From: Roseivirga sp. UBA6061
GTDB lineage: Bacteria > Bacteroidota > Bacteroidia > Cytophagales > Cyclobacteriaceae
Direction of reading: 5' to 3'
Length of the DNA: 64,000 nt
Assembly (NCBI GenBank): GCA_002427745.1
Contig: DIYF01000119.1
Coordinates: 1-64,000, forward strand
Shown: positions 54,904 through 63,448 of the stretch, piece by piece
Layout of the letters: every line of letters begins with the position of its first letter
Position numbering within the stretch: position 1 is the stretch's first letter
Translations under genes and position numbers: made by a program
The notes under the pieces: model-generated
The model's input: the letters and a program-made list of their open reading frames with translations, nothing else
Database searches by the model: none
What the model was told of the DNA's origin: nothing

Positions 54904-56014
54904 GTTCATCCACAACCAGTACGGCAGGCTTCTTTCCCAGTTTTTCCATCATCTTATCCTGCCCCTTCCACTTTAATCCGAAAAGTAAGCCCAGCCAGGC
55001 AACTCTTCTGATAAGCAACTCATAGATAAGGAAGCAGAACAGGAAGGTGAATAGTACGATCAAAACAAATTTCAGTTCTACCGGTAAGGCCAGTGGCAAA
55101 ATGATCATGGCTCCCAGGTATAAGGCAAACATATGGATAATATATACCGGGTAAGCCGACTGGCTCAGGTAGCGCAAGGCAGCACCTGGTTTGTTGAGGT
55201 ATCTGTAGCCCAGACCCAGTACCGTCAATATCCAAAGGTGAGATTCAGCAGATAACAGATATACCGGAGTCTGCATCTGAAAGACTGTCAACCTCAGGGT
55301 AAACAAGGCTGAAGCCATTACCAGATAGAGGACCCACCATTTTGACAGAGTCTGCCAGAAAGACTCACCACTATAAACAAAGATGAAACCGAACAGGAAA
55401 GCCAGCATGCCCAGGAAAAAACCATGAGTTGTGAGGGCATAGGCAGCAAAAACCTGAGGTTTTACCAATACGCCTTCCATTATAAAGAAGACTACAACAG
55501 ACAAGGGCCCCAATGGATTATTCATAAAACGCGAAAGGCCTTTTCTGAATGAGCTCTCATCTTTTTGCTTCTTCAGGTAAAAGAACAAGGGCACGAAGAT
55601 CAGCACATAAATACAGATATTCCCCAGAAACCATAAGTGACCCGGGTGAGAAAAGTAGCCCAGGGGCAGCTTGTAGTAGTGCTGAAAAACGAAGCTGTGC
55701 AGCGGTGTGATGGCTAACAGCCCAAAGGTAAACGGAACCAGTATGCGCATGCATCGCTCAAAGAGAAACTGCTTCCAGTTACGTTTGCGTATGGCAAAGT
55801 AGACTCCCATACCGGAGACAAAGAAGAGGAAAGGAATCCGCCATACATTGAGCATACTCATGGGCAGCCACAGGCCTTCCATGAGCTCATCGCTGCGGAT
55901 AAAGCCGATGAACATAGCCCAGGGTTGAAAAACAATAGCAATATGATAGATCAGCAGCAGACCAATGGCAATGGTCCGCAGCCAATCAATATCGTATCTT
56001 CTTTCTGTTATCAT
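54896..56014 (-). CDS. Acyltransferase-3 family membrane protein
   Basis: 372 residues with about ten membrane segments. N-terminal RRYDIDWLRTIAIGLLLIYH (2-22 region, conserved RxxxxDxLR and catalytic-type His) and IPFLFFVSGMGVYFA, MRILVPFTFGLLAITPLH, HLWFLGNICIYVLIF are the typical AT3 blocks, closest in style to MdoC/OpgC-like and Bacteroidota heparan-alpha-glucosaminide-type relatives. Such enzymes transfer acyl groups to sugars or lipids at the membrane. Substrate unknown. Confidence 0.88.
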   Translation of the reverse strand: MITERRYDIDWLRTIAIGLLLIYHIAIVFQPWAMFIGFIRSDELMEGLWLPMSMLNVWRIPFLFFVSGMGVYFAIRKRNWKQFLFERCMRILVPFTFGLLAITPLHSFVFQHYYKLPLGYFSHPGHLWFLGNICIYVLIFVPLFFYLKKQKDESSFRKGLSRFMNNPLGPLSVVVFFIMEGVLVKPQVFAAYALTTHGFFLGMLAFLFGFIFVYSGESFWQTLSKWWVLYLVMASALFTLRLTVFQMQTPVYLLSAESHLWILTVLGLGYRYLNKPGAALRYLSQSAYPVYIIHMFALYLGAMIILPLALPVELKFVLIVLFTFLFCFLIYELLIRRVAWLGLLFGLKWKGQDKMMEKLGKKPAVLVVDELN

Positions 56015-56036
56015 AGCAATCAGGACTTAAGGCAGA

Positions 56037-56585
56037 TTACTGTAACATCATGGAGATAACAGGACGGGTCTTTTTCAACTCCTCCATATCGAGCTTAAGC
56101 CCCAAAGGTGCAAGCTGCTGTGCCATCATATCGTATATAGGCTTAACATCGGCAAAGGAACCCATCACCGTTTCACGCGCAGTGGCACCGAAGTTATTCT
56201 TCACAGTTTTGTCCACTTTGGCATCCAGCAGCAGCTGTACAATTTCTACACGACAAAAGAAGGCAGCCGTATGTAAGGGAGTTGAACCATCATTGTTGGC
56301 AATGGTCAAATCTGCCTTCGCTTCAATAAGTGCTTTGGCTATTTCGGTTTTGCCAAAGGTGGCCGCTGTTACAAGTGGTGTTGATCCGCTGAAAGGCTCT
56401 TTGACATTCAGGTCTGTGCCTGCCTTGATATGTTGTTTTACCACAGCCAAATCTCCCGACATCACGGCAGCCTGAAGTTCTATTTTAGGGGTGGATACCT
56501 CAGATCCGTCCCGGGTCTGAGCACCTGACTGACCGCAGGCTGTCAGTACCGTCATCAACAATATTATATTAAAGAAAGCTTTCAT
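56037..56585 (-). CDS. Ankyrin-repeat lipoprotein
   Basis: 182 residues from the ATG at 56585; a start at 56618 would put 11 residues before the signal peptide. Lipobox VLTAC. Three to four ankyrin repeats: LQAAVMSGDLAVVKQHI, TPLVTAATFGKTEIAKALI, TPLHTAAFFCRVEIVQLLL, ARETVMGSFADVKPIYDMM. A protein-binding envelope lipoprotein. It is divergent from the AraC/TPR regulator gene, sharing a spacer with four phased repeats. Confidence 0.9.
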   Translation of the reverse strand: MKAFFNIILLMTVLTACGQSGAQTRDGSEVSTPKIELQAAVMSGDLAVVKQHIKAGTDLNVKEPFSGSTPLVTAATFGKTEIAKALIEAKADLTIANNDGSTPLHTAAFFCRVEIVQLLLDAKVDKTVKNNFGATARETVMGSFADVKPIYDMMAQQLAPLGLKLDMEELKKTRPVISMMLQ

Positions 56586-56670
56586 TTTGGATACAAACAT
56601 GATTCTGAATTTTAGCATTTGACTTTTCGTTTTTACAAAGGTCTGCCAGGAATCAGAGCCCCACCTATCA

Positions 56671-56745
56671 GCTTTGAAGCGATGTACATCAACTTTGGAT
56701 TAGCTATAAAAACTTTGCAGCACGGGTATAAAATTTGAAGCACAG
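56671..56745. promoter_or_regulatory. Four phased direct repeats between ankyrin and AraC/TPR genes
   Basis: Four units with the core (C/T)TTTG(A/C/G)A(G/T) start their TTTG at 56673, 56694, 56714 and 56734, i.e. every 20-21 bp, two helical turns. The last two are the most alike: TATAAAAACTTTGCAGCAC and TATAAAATTTGAAGCAC. AraC-type regulators bind such direct repeats. Confidence 0.6.
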
Positions 56746-56847
56746 ACCCGTTTTTTCTTCCATTCTGCGAGGCACTTATCAACTCGTGTTTGCTATTATT
56801 GTTGTTCATTACTCTTAGCTTAGCACAGCAGGCGAGATTCATCACTC

Positions 56848-58893
56848 ATGCAGGGAGACTTTATTCATCAGGCAGAAACTATTCTGGAAGAGAACCTTTC
56901 CAATGCTCAATTCGGTGTTTCCGAGCTGGCAGAAGCCATGAACATGAGTCGGTCAAGTCTGCTGAGAAACATCAGGAAGCACACAGAGCTTTCGGCCACA
57001 CAATATATCCGTCAGTTCCGCCTTGCCCGGGGGCTGGACATGCTGCAACACGGCTCGAAAACGGTTTCGGAGATTTCTTACGAAGTTGGTTTTGGCAGTA
57101 CCTCCTACTTTATCAAGTGCTTTCGCGAGCATTATGGTCACCCTCCGGGAGAGGTCGGCAAAATTGAATTACAGGAAGAAGTATCGACAGAAGAGCCCGT
57201 TCTCAAAGAACCTTCCAGGACATTCCCATGGCCCATTGCTGTGACGGTCTCTCTGGTTGCAATAGTGGGCCTCTATCTGGCCCTGGGTAATACTTATTCT
57301 GTGCAGGACACTCCTGACAAGTCCATTGCGGTCTTACCATTCAAAAACGAAAGCAGTGATTCAACCAACCTATATTTCGTCAATGGGCTAATGGAATCTG
57401 CCCTCACCAATCTTCAGAAGATAGAGGACCTGCGCGTGATCAGCAGAACTTCTGTAGAACGATACAGAGGCACTCAAAAATCTATTCCTCAAATAGCCGA
57501 AGAGCTGAACGTAAGCTACCTGGTAGAGGGCAGCGGGCAACGTGTGGGCAATCAGGTTTTACTGAACATTCAGCTGATCGATGCAGCAACTGATCAACAT
57601 GTATGGGCAGAGGAGTATACACGAGAGGTGGTAGACATTTTTGCCCTGCAAAGTGAAGTGGCCAGGAAAATCGCTGACGCTATTGCCGTTGTTGTTACCC
57701 CGGCCGAGCTTGAGCAGATTGACAAAAAGCCTACTGAAAACCTGACGGCTTACGACTACTACCTCCAGGCACTTGACCCTTTTTACTCGCGGACTGCTGA
57801 CGGGTTAAATACAGCTATCCTCTTGTTCAAAAAAGCCGTAGAGCATGACCCTGAATTTGCACTGGCCTATGCTAACCTTGCCATTTCATACCACTTTCTG
57901 GACCTCTATCAGACAGAAAAACAATACACTGAGCTTATCAACAATTATGCTGATAAAGCCTTGTTGTATGATTCTCGCCTGCCGGAAAGCCTGATAGCCA
58001 AAGCGCTGTATTATAAACTCATCAAGGAGTACCGGCTGGCCCTGCCTCATCTGGAAAAGGCCCTGGAGTACAACCCCAATAACAATGCGGTCATTCAGAT
58101 GCTTTCAGATTTGTATGCCAGTTATTTACCCAATACAGCCAAGTACCTGGAATATGCACTAATGGGCATCCAACTGGATCTGGATGCCAATGACTCAGTG
58201 GGCAAAAGTTATCTCCACCTGAATTTAAGCAGTGCTTTCTTCCAGAACGGGTTCGTAGAAGAGGCCATTGAGCAGGTGAACAAATCACTCAGCTTGTTTC
58301 CTGACAACTACTATTCCCCCTATGCCAGGATCAGTATGCTTTATGCCAGGGATCGTGATATGGAACAGGCGAAAGGTCAGTTTCTGCACCTTTGGAAACA
58401 AGATACCACCCGGCTGGAGATTCTCCAGGAGGTTGCCAGGTACTACTACTTCATGGAGGCTTATGACAGCGCCTACTATTACTATGAAAAACTGGTTAGC
58501 GCCCGTGATCTATACGGCCTTGAGATCTTTGCCCAGGAAAATGCCAAAATCGGCCTGGTCTATGAAAAAATGGGTTTGACTGAAGAGGCTGGCAGGTTTT
58601 TCAATGACTATGCCGCTTATTGTGATGAAGATAATTCCATATACAGAGGAGCCAGCCTGGCAACAAAATACGCCCATGAGGGAAAGCCGGACCTGGCCAT
58701 TGATCAACTCGAAACCTTTGCAGCCCAGGACTACTATCAATATGCTGTAGTGCTTTTTATCGATTCAGACCCCTTACTGGATCCTTTAAGGAGCCACCCT
58801 GAATTCGGGAAGGTGGTTCAAAAAATCAAAGACGGCTTTTACGAGAATCAGGAGAAGCTGAAAAAATCACTGGAGGCAAAGGGGCTGTTTTAA
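56848..58893 (+). CDS. Membrane-anchored AraC-type HTH protein with FlgO-like and TPR domains
   Basis: 681 residues. AraC HTH at the N-terminus (about 5-105): FGVSELAEAMNMSRSSLLRN, TVSEISYEVGFGSTSYFIKC. One membrane segment (about 131-150, AVTVSLVAIVGLYLALG). Then a FlgO/TolB-N-like domain (160-290): SIAVLPFKNESSD, FVNGLMESALTNLQKIEDLR, YLVEGSGQRVGNQVLLNIQL. TPR units fill 300-660. This ToxR-like layout puts DNA binding inside and FlgO/TPR outside. The upstream phased repeats may be its autoregulatory site. Targets and signal unknown. Confidence 0.9.
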   Translation: MQGDFIHQAETILEENLSNAQFGVSELAEAMNMSRSSLLRNIRKHTELSATQYIRQFRLARGLDMLQHGSKTVSEISYEVGFGSTSYFIKCFREHYGHPPGEVGKIELQEEVSTEEPVLKEPSRTFPWPIAVTVSLVAIVGLYLALGNTYSVQDTPDKSIAVLPFKNESSDSTNLYFVNGLMESALTNLQKIEDLRVISRTSVERYRGTQKSIPQIAEELNVSYLVEGSGQRVGNQVLLNIQLIDAATDQHVWAEEYTREVVDIFALQSEVARKIADAIAVVVTPAELEQIDKKPTENLTAYDYYLQALDPFYSRTADGLNTAILLFKKAVEHDPEFALAYANLAISYHFLDLYQTEKQYTELINNYADKALLYDSRLPESLIAKALYYKLIKEYRLALPHLEKALEYNPNNNAVIQMLSDLYASYLPNTAKYLEYALMGIQLDLDANDSVGKSYLHLNLSSAFFQNGFVEEAIEQVNKSLSLFPDNYYSPYARISMLYARDRDMEQAKGQFLHLWKQDTTRLEILQEVARYYYFMEAYDSAYYYYEKLVSARDLYGLEIFAQENAKIGLVYEKMGLTEEAGRFFNDYAAYCDEDNSIYRGASLATKYAHEGKPDLAIDQLETFAAQDYYQYAVVLFIDSDPLLDPLRSHPEFGKVVQKIKDGFYENQEKLKKSLEAKGLF

Positions 58894-58944
58894 ATTTTAA
58901 AGGTAATCCAACGAAACGGAAAATAACTGCCCTGTTTTCATACA

Positions 58945-59916
58945 TCATTCTCCTGTACCAGCCTGCCTGAGGAGGTGTTCAAGTATCTGCTCGCCAAGTA
59001 CCGGCTTATAATGGTTGAAATCATACCAACCTTTATGAAAACTCTCTGTCCATGGTAAATACTCGTAGCCAATAGAAGAGTCCATCATTCCCACGAAAAC
59101 CATTTCAATATGATCAGTTCTTGTGTTGGCATCTGCCACAATTTGAGAAATCTCCCGATGGTTTGACTCTATCAGGTCTCGAATTCCGAAAATATCCACA
59201 AGCTGGGCAGGTAAAATTGAGGTAAAGACAATGATCCTGTGCTTCAGTTTTTCATCATTGGTATTCAGACCTGATAACAAACTATCCAGCTTACTTCGGT
59301 TTAATTGAAGATAGGCTATCAGTTTGTCTTTTTGTTCTAACAATTCTGCCCTCTCAGGTAACTTATTGAACCTGGTTGTTATTACAAATTTGTCCTTTTG
59401 GTCCTTTACACTGATACTTTTTCGAATCAACCTGATAGACTCTCTGGTCGTTTTTGCCTGCAGGTAGCGCATCTGAAAGTTCAGAGGTTTACCTCTTTTG
59501 GTCTCACGAGTAGAGCCAAGCTCGATCAGAATGGTCTTGGAAACCTTGCTTTGATCTATAATCATTTGAGCTATCCGAAATGCTTCATCCAGCGTTAAAC
59601 CTCCAAGAGCAATTTTTTCAATATGGGGTTTGTCAACAATCGGGACACCCTTTGCGAGGTGTGATGTACCGATGAGACTGATATGGGCACTGTCTCCTTT
59701 TGAATAAGCCTTATAAGCATTAACAAGGGCTGATTCACCTAAAAAGTTCTGTGGAGAAATAGCATCGTTTACTCCGGCTATGCGATCTTCCGACAATCGA
59801 TAGGGATCTATAATTAGATTGAAGAAGCCTACAACTAATAAAGGACCCAGCAGACCTAAAATAAGGCCTTTCGAAAAGCCGGGTTTGGAGTTTGTTTCTT
59901 GCCTAAAATCCTCCAT
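58945..59916 (-). CDS. SGNH/DltD-like partner of the MBOAT acyltransferase
   Basis: 323 residues, one N-terminal membrane anchor (about 15-36, LILGLLGPLLVVGFFNLII), then an exported alpha/beta domain. ISLIGTSHLAKGVP (about 78-91) resembles block I of SGNH-like proteins with GTSH replacing GDS; the block V Asp-His pair may be in YDFNHYKPVLGEQIL near the C-terminus. AlgX/DltD-type proteins finish O-acylation after an MBOAT has moved the acyl group across the membrane. It is the last gene of the operon and overlaps the MBOAT gene by 14 bases. Confidence 0.78.
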   Translation of the reverse strand: MEDFRQETNSKPGFSKGLILGLLGPLLVVGFFNLIIDPYRLSEDRIAGVNDAISPQNFLGESALVNAYKAYSKGDSAHISLIGTSHLAKGVPIVDKPHIEKIALGGLTLDEAFRIAQMIIDQSKVSKTILIELGSTRETKRGKPLNFQMRYLQAKTTRESIRLIRKSISVKDQKDKFVITTRFNKLPERAELLEQKDKLIAYLQLNRSKLDSLLSGLNTNDEKLKHRIIVFTSILPAQLVDIFGIRDLIESNHREISQIVADANTRTDHIEMVFVGMMDSSIGYEYLPWTESFHKGWYDFNHYKPVLGEQILEHLLRQAGTGE

Positions 59917-61510
59917 AAAGAAACTCCTTAGTTAAATCTTCATTCGCAAACATGGCATACAGGGATAGTAATAAACCAACTAGCAGTCCCCATATAAGAT
60001 TGGGCTTCCATGACAATTTTGAGTACCACCTGTTCTCTGGCATTCTGATAAGGCCAAATACCTGCATGGTACTGGGAAAGATAAAAACAATCAGAGACAG
60101 CAACATCAAAAAAGTGAATACCGGAATTGGCAAAGAGCCGGCATCAAGAAATTTAATGGGTTCCTCAACAGTTGGAAATGCCCTATCAGAAGTAAACAGT
60201 TCCAGGACCCGGTTGGAAAAACCATTTGTCTTTGAGTCAGCATCAAAAACAGGCCACTTTTTGAAGCCACTAAACAGCCTCCTGACTTCTTCAAAGCTCT
60301 TTGTTTTCAAAAGGACGGCAAAAACAGAGATAGAAGCCATTACAATCACCCGACCCAATACATTCTTTAATCCGTCAACCCACTTGTTCTGAAGAGACTG
60401 TCGGCTCATTAAATTGCCTATGCCCATTCCCAACACTTTGACCACTACAAAAAACACCCCGAGAAAGAGTCCTTGCAGTACCAGCATAAGGGTGGGGGCG
60501 TGCCAGATATTAATTACCAGAAACGACACTTGTAGTCCTACCATCCAGCCGATAAACTGCCTCCTTACCGCCTTACCCCGGGCCATTTTCTTAACCTTTT
60601 TGGAAACAGGCAGGAAGATATAGGTTCTGGTAAATGCGATCAGTGACATATGCCACCTTGAAATAAAGTCACCGAAGGTGCTGGCCTTTAAAGGGGAGTC
60701 AAAGTTGACAGGAAACGTGAGGCCAAAACATAAACCAAGCCCTATTGCCATATCTGAATAGGCCGAAAAATCGAAATACAACTGAACCAGGAATCCCCAG
60801 GTGGCCACAAAGGCCTCCAGCGCATTAAGCTCCTGCCCGGTACTCACGGCATAGTGGAGCTGGTTAATAGCTGTACCCAGATAATCGGCCAGGTACACCT
60901 TTTTGACCAGACCCAGCGAAAAAAGGCTCAGTCCCTTGAATAACTTAGTCCACTCAATGGCCCTTGTTCCTACCAGACCAAATTGAGTCAGACCATCATT
61001 ATAATTGAGAATGGGTCCGGCCGGCAGTTGACTGAACATGGATGCAGACAGGCCATAATTAAAGAAACCCAGAAACTGCGCTTCAGATTTATAGGTATCA
61101 ACGAGGAAGGAGATCTGATAGAAAGTGTAGAAAGAAATTCCTAATGGTATGCCTATATCCAGAAAGACATTGCCCCGACCGGCTGCTGCTTCTACATTTC
61201 TAAAAGAAGTCTCCAGAGAGAATTTGTACCATAGCAGTGCCGCTACGTTCATCAATATCCCGGTCGTAAGCAGAGCCTGTTTTGCTCCTTTTCCTTTGAG
61301 CCTGCGAATCGTGTGTGCCAGGCTATAGTTAAGCCCAATGGAGCAGGCCAGAATGAGAGCCGCTGTAGGGTCTACATATCCACAATAAAAGAAGGAAACT
61401 CCCAGCAGAAAAAATACCTGAAGCCTGGGGTAAGTTTTGTTAATAAGGTAAAAGCCTGTCAGGACAAGGGGCAGAAAAATGTAGATAAAGTCAAGGGAAG
61501 TAAATGACAT
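59903..61510 (-). CDS. MBOAT-family O-acyltransferase (AlgI/DltB-like)
   Basis: 535 residues with about 11-12 membrane segments. MBOAT blocks: IPLGISFYTFYQISFLVDTY (121-140), QLYFDFSAYSDMAIGLGLC (243-261), SRWHMSLIAFTRTYIF (His287) and the catalytic-histidine block INIWHAPTLMLVLQG (His337). AlgI-type enzymes pass an acyl group from a cytoplasmic donor to an outside glycan or similar acceptor. Here an acyl carrier protein gene lies two genes upstream in the same operon, a plausible donor as in the DltB/DltC system. Confidence 0.93.
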   Translation of the reverse strand: MSFTSLDFIYIFLPLVLTGFYLINKTYPRLQVFFLLGVSFFYCGYVDPTAALILACSIGLNYSLAHTIRRLKGKGAKQALLTTGILMNVAALLWYKFSLETSFRNVEAAAGRGNVFLDIGIPLGISFYTFYQISFLVDTYKSEAQFLGFFNYGLSASMFSQLPAGPILNYNDGLTQFGLVGTRAIEWTKLFKGLSLFSLGLVKKVYLADYLGTAINQLHYAVSTGQELNALEAFVATWGFLVQLYFDFSAYSDMAIGLGLCFGLTFPVNFDSPLKASTFGDFISRWHMSLIAFTRTYIFLPVSKKVKKMARGKAVRRQFIGWMVGLQVSFLVINIWHAPTLMLVLQGLFLGVFFVVVKVLGMGIGNLMSRQSLQNKWVDGLKNVLGRVIVMASISVFAVLLKTKSFEEVRRLFSGFKKWPVFDADSKTNGFSNRVLELFTSDRAFPTVEEPIKFLDAGSLPIPVFTFLMLLSLIVFIFPSTMQVFGLIRMPENRWYSKLSWKPNLIWGLLVGLLLSLYAMFANEDLTKEFLYGGF

Positions 61511-61519
61511 AGATATCTG

Positions 61520-63199
61520 TTATTTCTCAATTAGCACATTGTCAATCAGCACCGCATCTAAACCTGTGGTGACCAGTACCGCCATAGCATCTTCTACAGA
61601 ATGGACAATGGGCTTACCCATTACATTGAAGCTGGTATTTAAGATGACAGGGGCTCTGGACACTTTTTCAAATTCGGTTAAGAGCGCATGCATCCAGGGG
61701 TTCAGCGTCTCGTTCACAGTCTGTAAGCGGCCGGTGCCATCCTGATGGACCACAGCCGGTACCTGACTGATCATATCGGTTTTCCAGGGCAAAGTAAAGG
61801 ACATATAGGGAGAAGGCTGAGCCTGATCGAAAAAATCAGACACCCGGGCTTCCGGAACTACCGGAGCAAAAGGGCGGTAACCTTCTCTGCCTTTTACCTT
61901 TTTATTAATCATGTCTTTCATTCCTGGCGACCTTGGGTCGGCCAGAATGGAGCGATTTCCCAGCGCTCTCGGACCAAACTCAGCCCTGCCACGCATAACA
62001 CCAATAATTTTTCCTTCAGAGAGTTTGCGCGCTATCTGAGCAGCACTCCGTTCTCCCAGGTCGCTCACAGAAGAAAAGCCTCCAAAATTTTCTACTGACT
62101 TCAGTTTTCGATCAGATCCGGGTCCATTCACATCAGTACCCAGATAAGGCGACATATTGCCCATCGGTATCTGTGAAGTATCGGCATCTTTCATCCAGGA
62201 GAGCAGGGCGCTGCCTGCAGCATTGCCGTCATCTGCCGGTGCAGCAGGGACAAAAACGTTAGTGAAGCCAAAACGACTTTTAATGGTGCCATTATAGGAT
62301 GAATTCAGGGCACAGCCTCCACTGAGTATAAGATTCTCTTCCTCGTACTTACCGCAATGTGTAAGTATTTCGTCCAGCCATAAGGCATAAACTGCCTGAC
62401 CACTGGCGGCCAGGTCAGCCGCTTTCATTATATCCTCGCCTGGCAGGCGCATGAATTGCTCTGCCGATTTTTTAATCTCAGACAGGGCTACTTCTTTCGG
62501 GGGGTAGGGCTTACCGGACTGGATATGAATCGACTTTTTCAACAGGTCAACGATTTCCTCTCTCGGCTGTCCGAAAGCCGCCAGCCCCATGACCTTCCAA
62601 GCTTCTCCAATACGCCAGTCAAAATCACACAGGCCGGTCAGCCAGCTATAATAGGTTCCCAGACTACCAGGCCCCCAGGAGCGCCATATTCTTTTAAGCG
62701 CTCTGTCTTTAAGGTGATACAGGCTGGCACTGCCTACATCTCCTTCACCATCTATGACAAGACAAAGACCAGAGGAGACAGGCGCACTGTAGCAGGCGTT
62801 TACGGCATGACACAAGTGATGGTCGAAATCGTATATTTCACCGGTTTCTTTTTGTTGATACTGACCGACATGAATGCCCGCATCTTCAAATGTTCTGGTT
62901 TGCAGCCGATACATCCACTCAATTTCTGAGGTGGAATGAAATGCGTTTTGCCCGGCTTCCTCACCGGGTATACCTTTGCTTCTGCTCCAGGTGCGAGAGA
63001 GTTGAATAGCGCTCTTCTCGTCTATAAATTGACCAAGACTTCTGATATGATCAGGATGATCAGGGGGAATTCCCCAGGCGCGTTTTTGCTGTACATAGCG
63101 CTCCGTGGCTTCCGCAAAAACCAGTTCACCCGATCCATTGACCAATGCAAGTGCAGGATCATGACCGGAGGTAGAAAGCCCCAGGTAATAGTCCTTCAT
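61520..63199 (-). CDS. NodU/TobZ-family carbamoyltransferase
   Basis: 559 residues from the ATG at 63199, which overlaps the acyl carrier protein stop by one base (TGATG). N-terminal Kae1-like domain: YLGLSTSGHDPALALV, AEATERYVQQKRAWG, DFDHHLCHAVNACYSAP (metal-binding histidines about 127, 128, 131), VIDGEGDVGSASLY, and LSGGCALNSS. C-terminal YrdC-like part: GRAEFGPRALGNRSILADP, GYRPFAPVV, and ILNTSFNVMGKPIVHS. This enzyme class makes carbamoyl-AMP from carbamoyl phosphate and ATP and carbamoylates a hydroxyl, as in Nod factors, tobramycin or novobiocin. Confidence 0.95.
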   Translation of the reverse strand: MKDYYLGLSTSGHDPALALVNGSGELVFAEATERYVQQKRAWGIPPDHPDHIRSLGQFIDEKSAIQLSRTWSRSKGIPGEEAGQNAFHSTSEIEWMYRLQTRTFEDAGIHVGQYQQKETGEIYDFDHHLCHAVNACYSAPVSSGLCLVIDGEGDVGSASLYHLKDRALKRIWRSWGPGSLGTYYSWLTGLCDFDWRIGEAWKVMGLAAFGQPREEIVDLLKKSIHIQSGKPYPPKEVALSEIKKSAEQFMRLPGEDIMKAADLAASGQAVYALWLDEILTHCGKYEEENLILSGGCALNSSYNGTIKSRFGFTNVFVPAAPADDGNAAGSALLSWMKDADTSQIPMGNMSPYLGTDVNGPGSDRKLKSVENFGGFSSVSDLGERSAAQIARKLSEGKIIGVMRGRAEFGPRALGNRSILADPRSPGMKDMINKKVKGREGYRPFAPVVPEARVSDFFDQAQPSPYMSFTLPWKTDMISQVPAVVHQDGTGRLQTVNETLNPWMHALLTEFEKVSRAPVILNTSFNVMGKPIVHSVEDAMAVLVTTGLDAVLIDNVLIEK

Positions 63200-63447
63200 C
63201 AATCCTTTGATTTCAACACTTTTTCGACCACTTCATTGATTGTTTTACTGTCAAAAATAACACTTGGGTCTATTTCAATATCGAATTCATCTTCTATTTC
63301 ACCCGAAATCATTACAATATCGAGCGAGCTCAAACCAATATCTTCCAATGCCTTGTCGGCAGGTAGTTCTGATACGGGTACTTTCGAATATGCTGAAATT
63401 TTCTCAGTAAGAAAGTTGGTGATCGCTTGAGCTTCTGTTTCCATCAT
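63199..63447 (-). CDS. Acyl carrier protein
   Basis: 82 residues. Helix II begins with the 4'-phosphopantetheine site Ser41 in LEDIGLSSLDIVMI (usual DSL seen as SSL); helix III follows near DPSVIFDSKTINEVV. The acidic helical-bundle composition is typical. A dedicated ACP next to a P450-like protein and an MBOAT points to acyl or aminoacyl chemistry on a carrier. One base separates it from the P450-like gene, and it overlaps the carbamoyltransferase gene by one base. Confidence 0.93.
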   Translation of the reverse strand: MMETEAQAITNFLTEKISAYSKVPVSELPADKALEDIGLSSLDIVMISGEIEDEFDIEIDPSVIFDSKTINEVVEKVLKSKD

Positions 63448-63448
63448 C

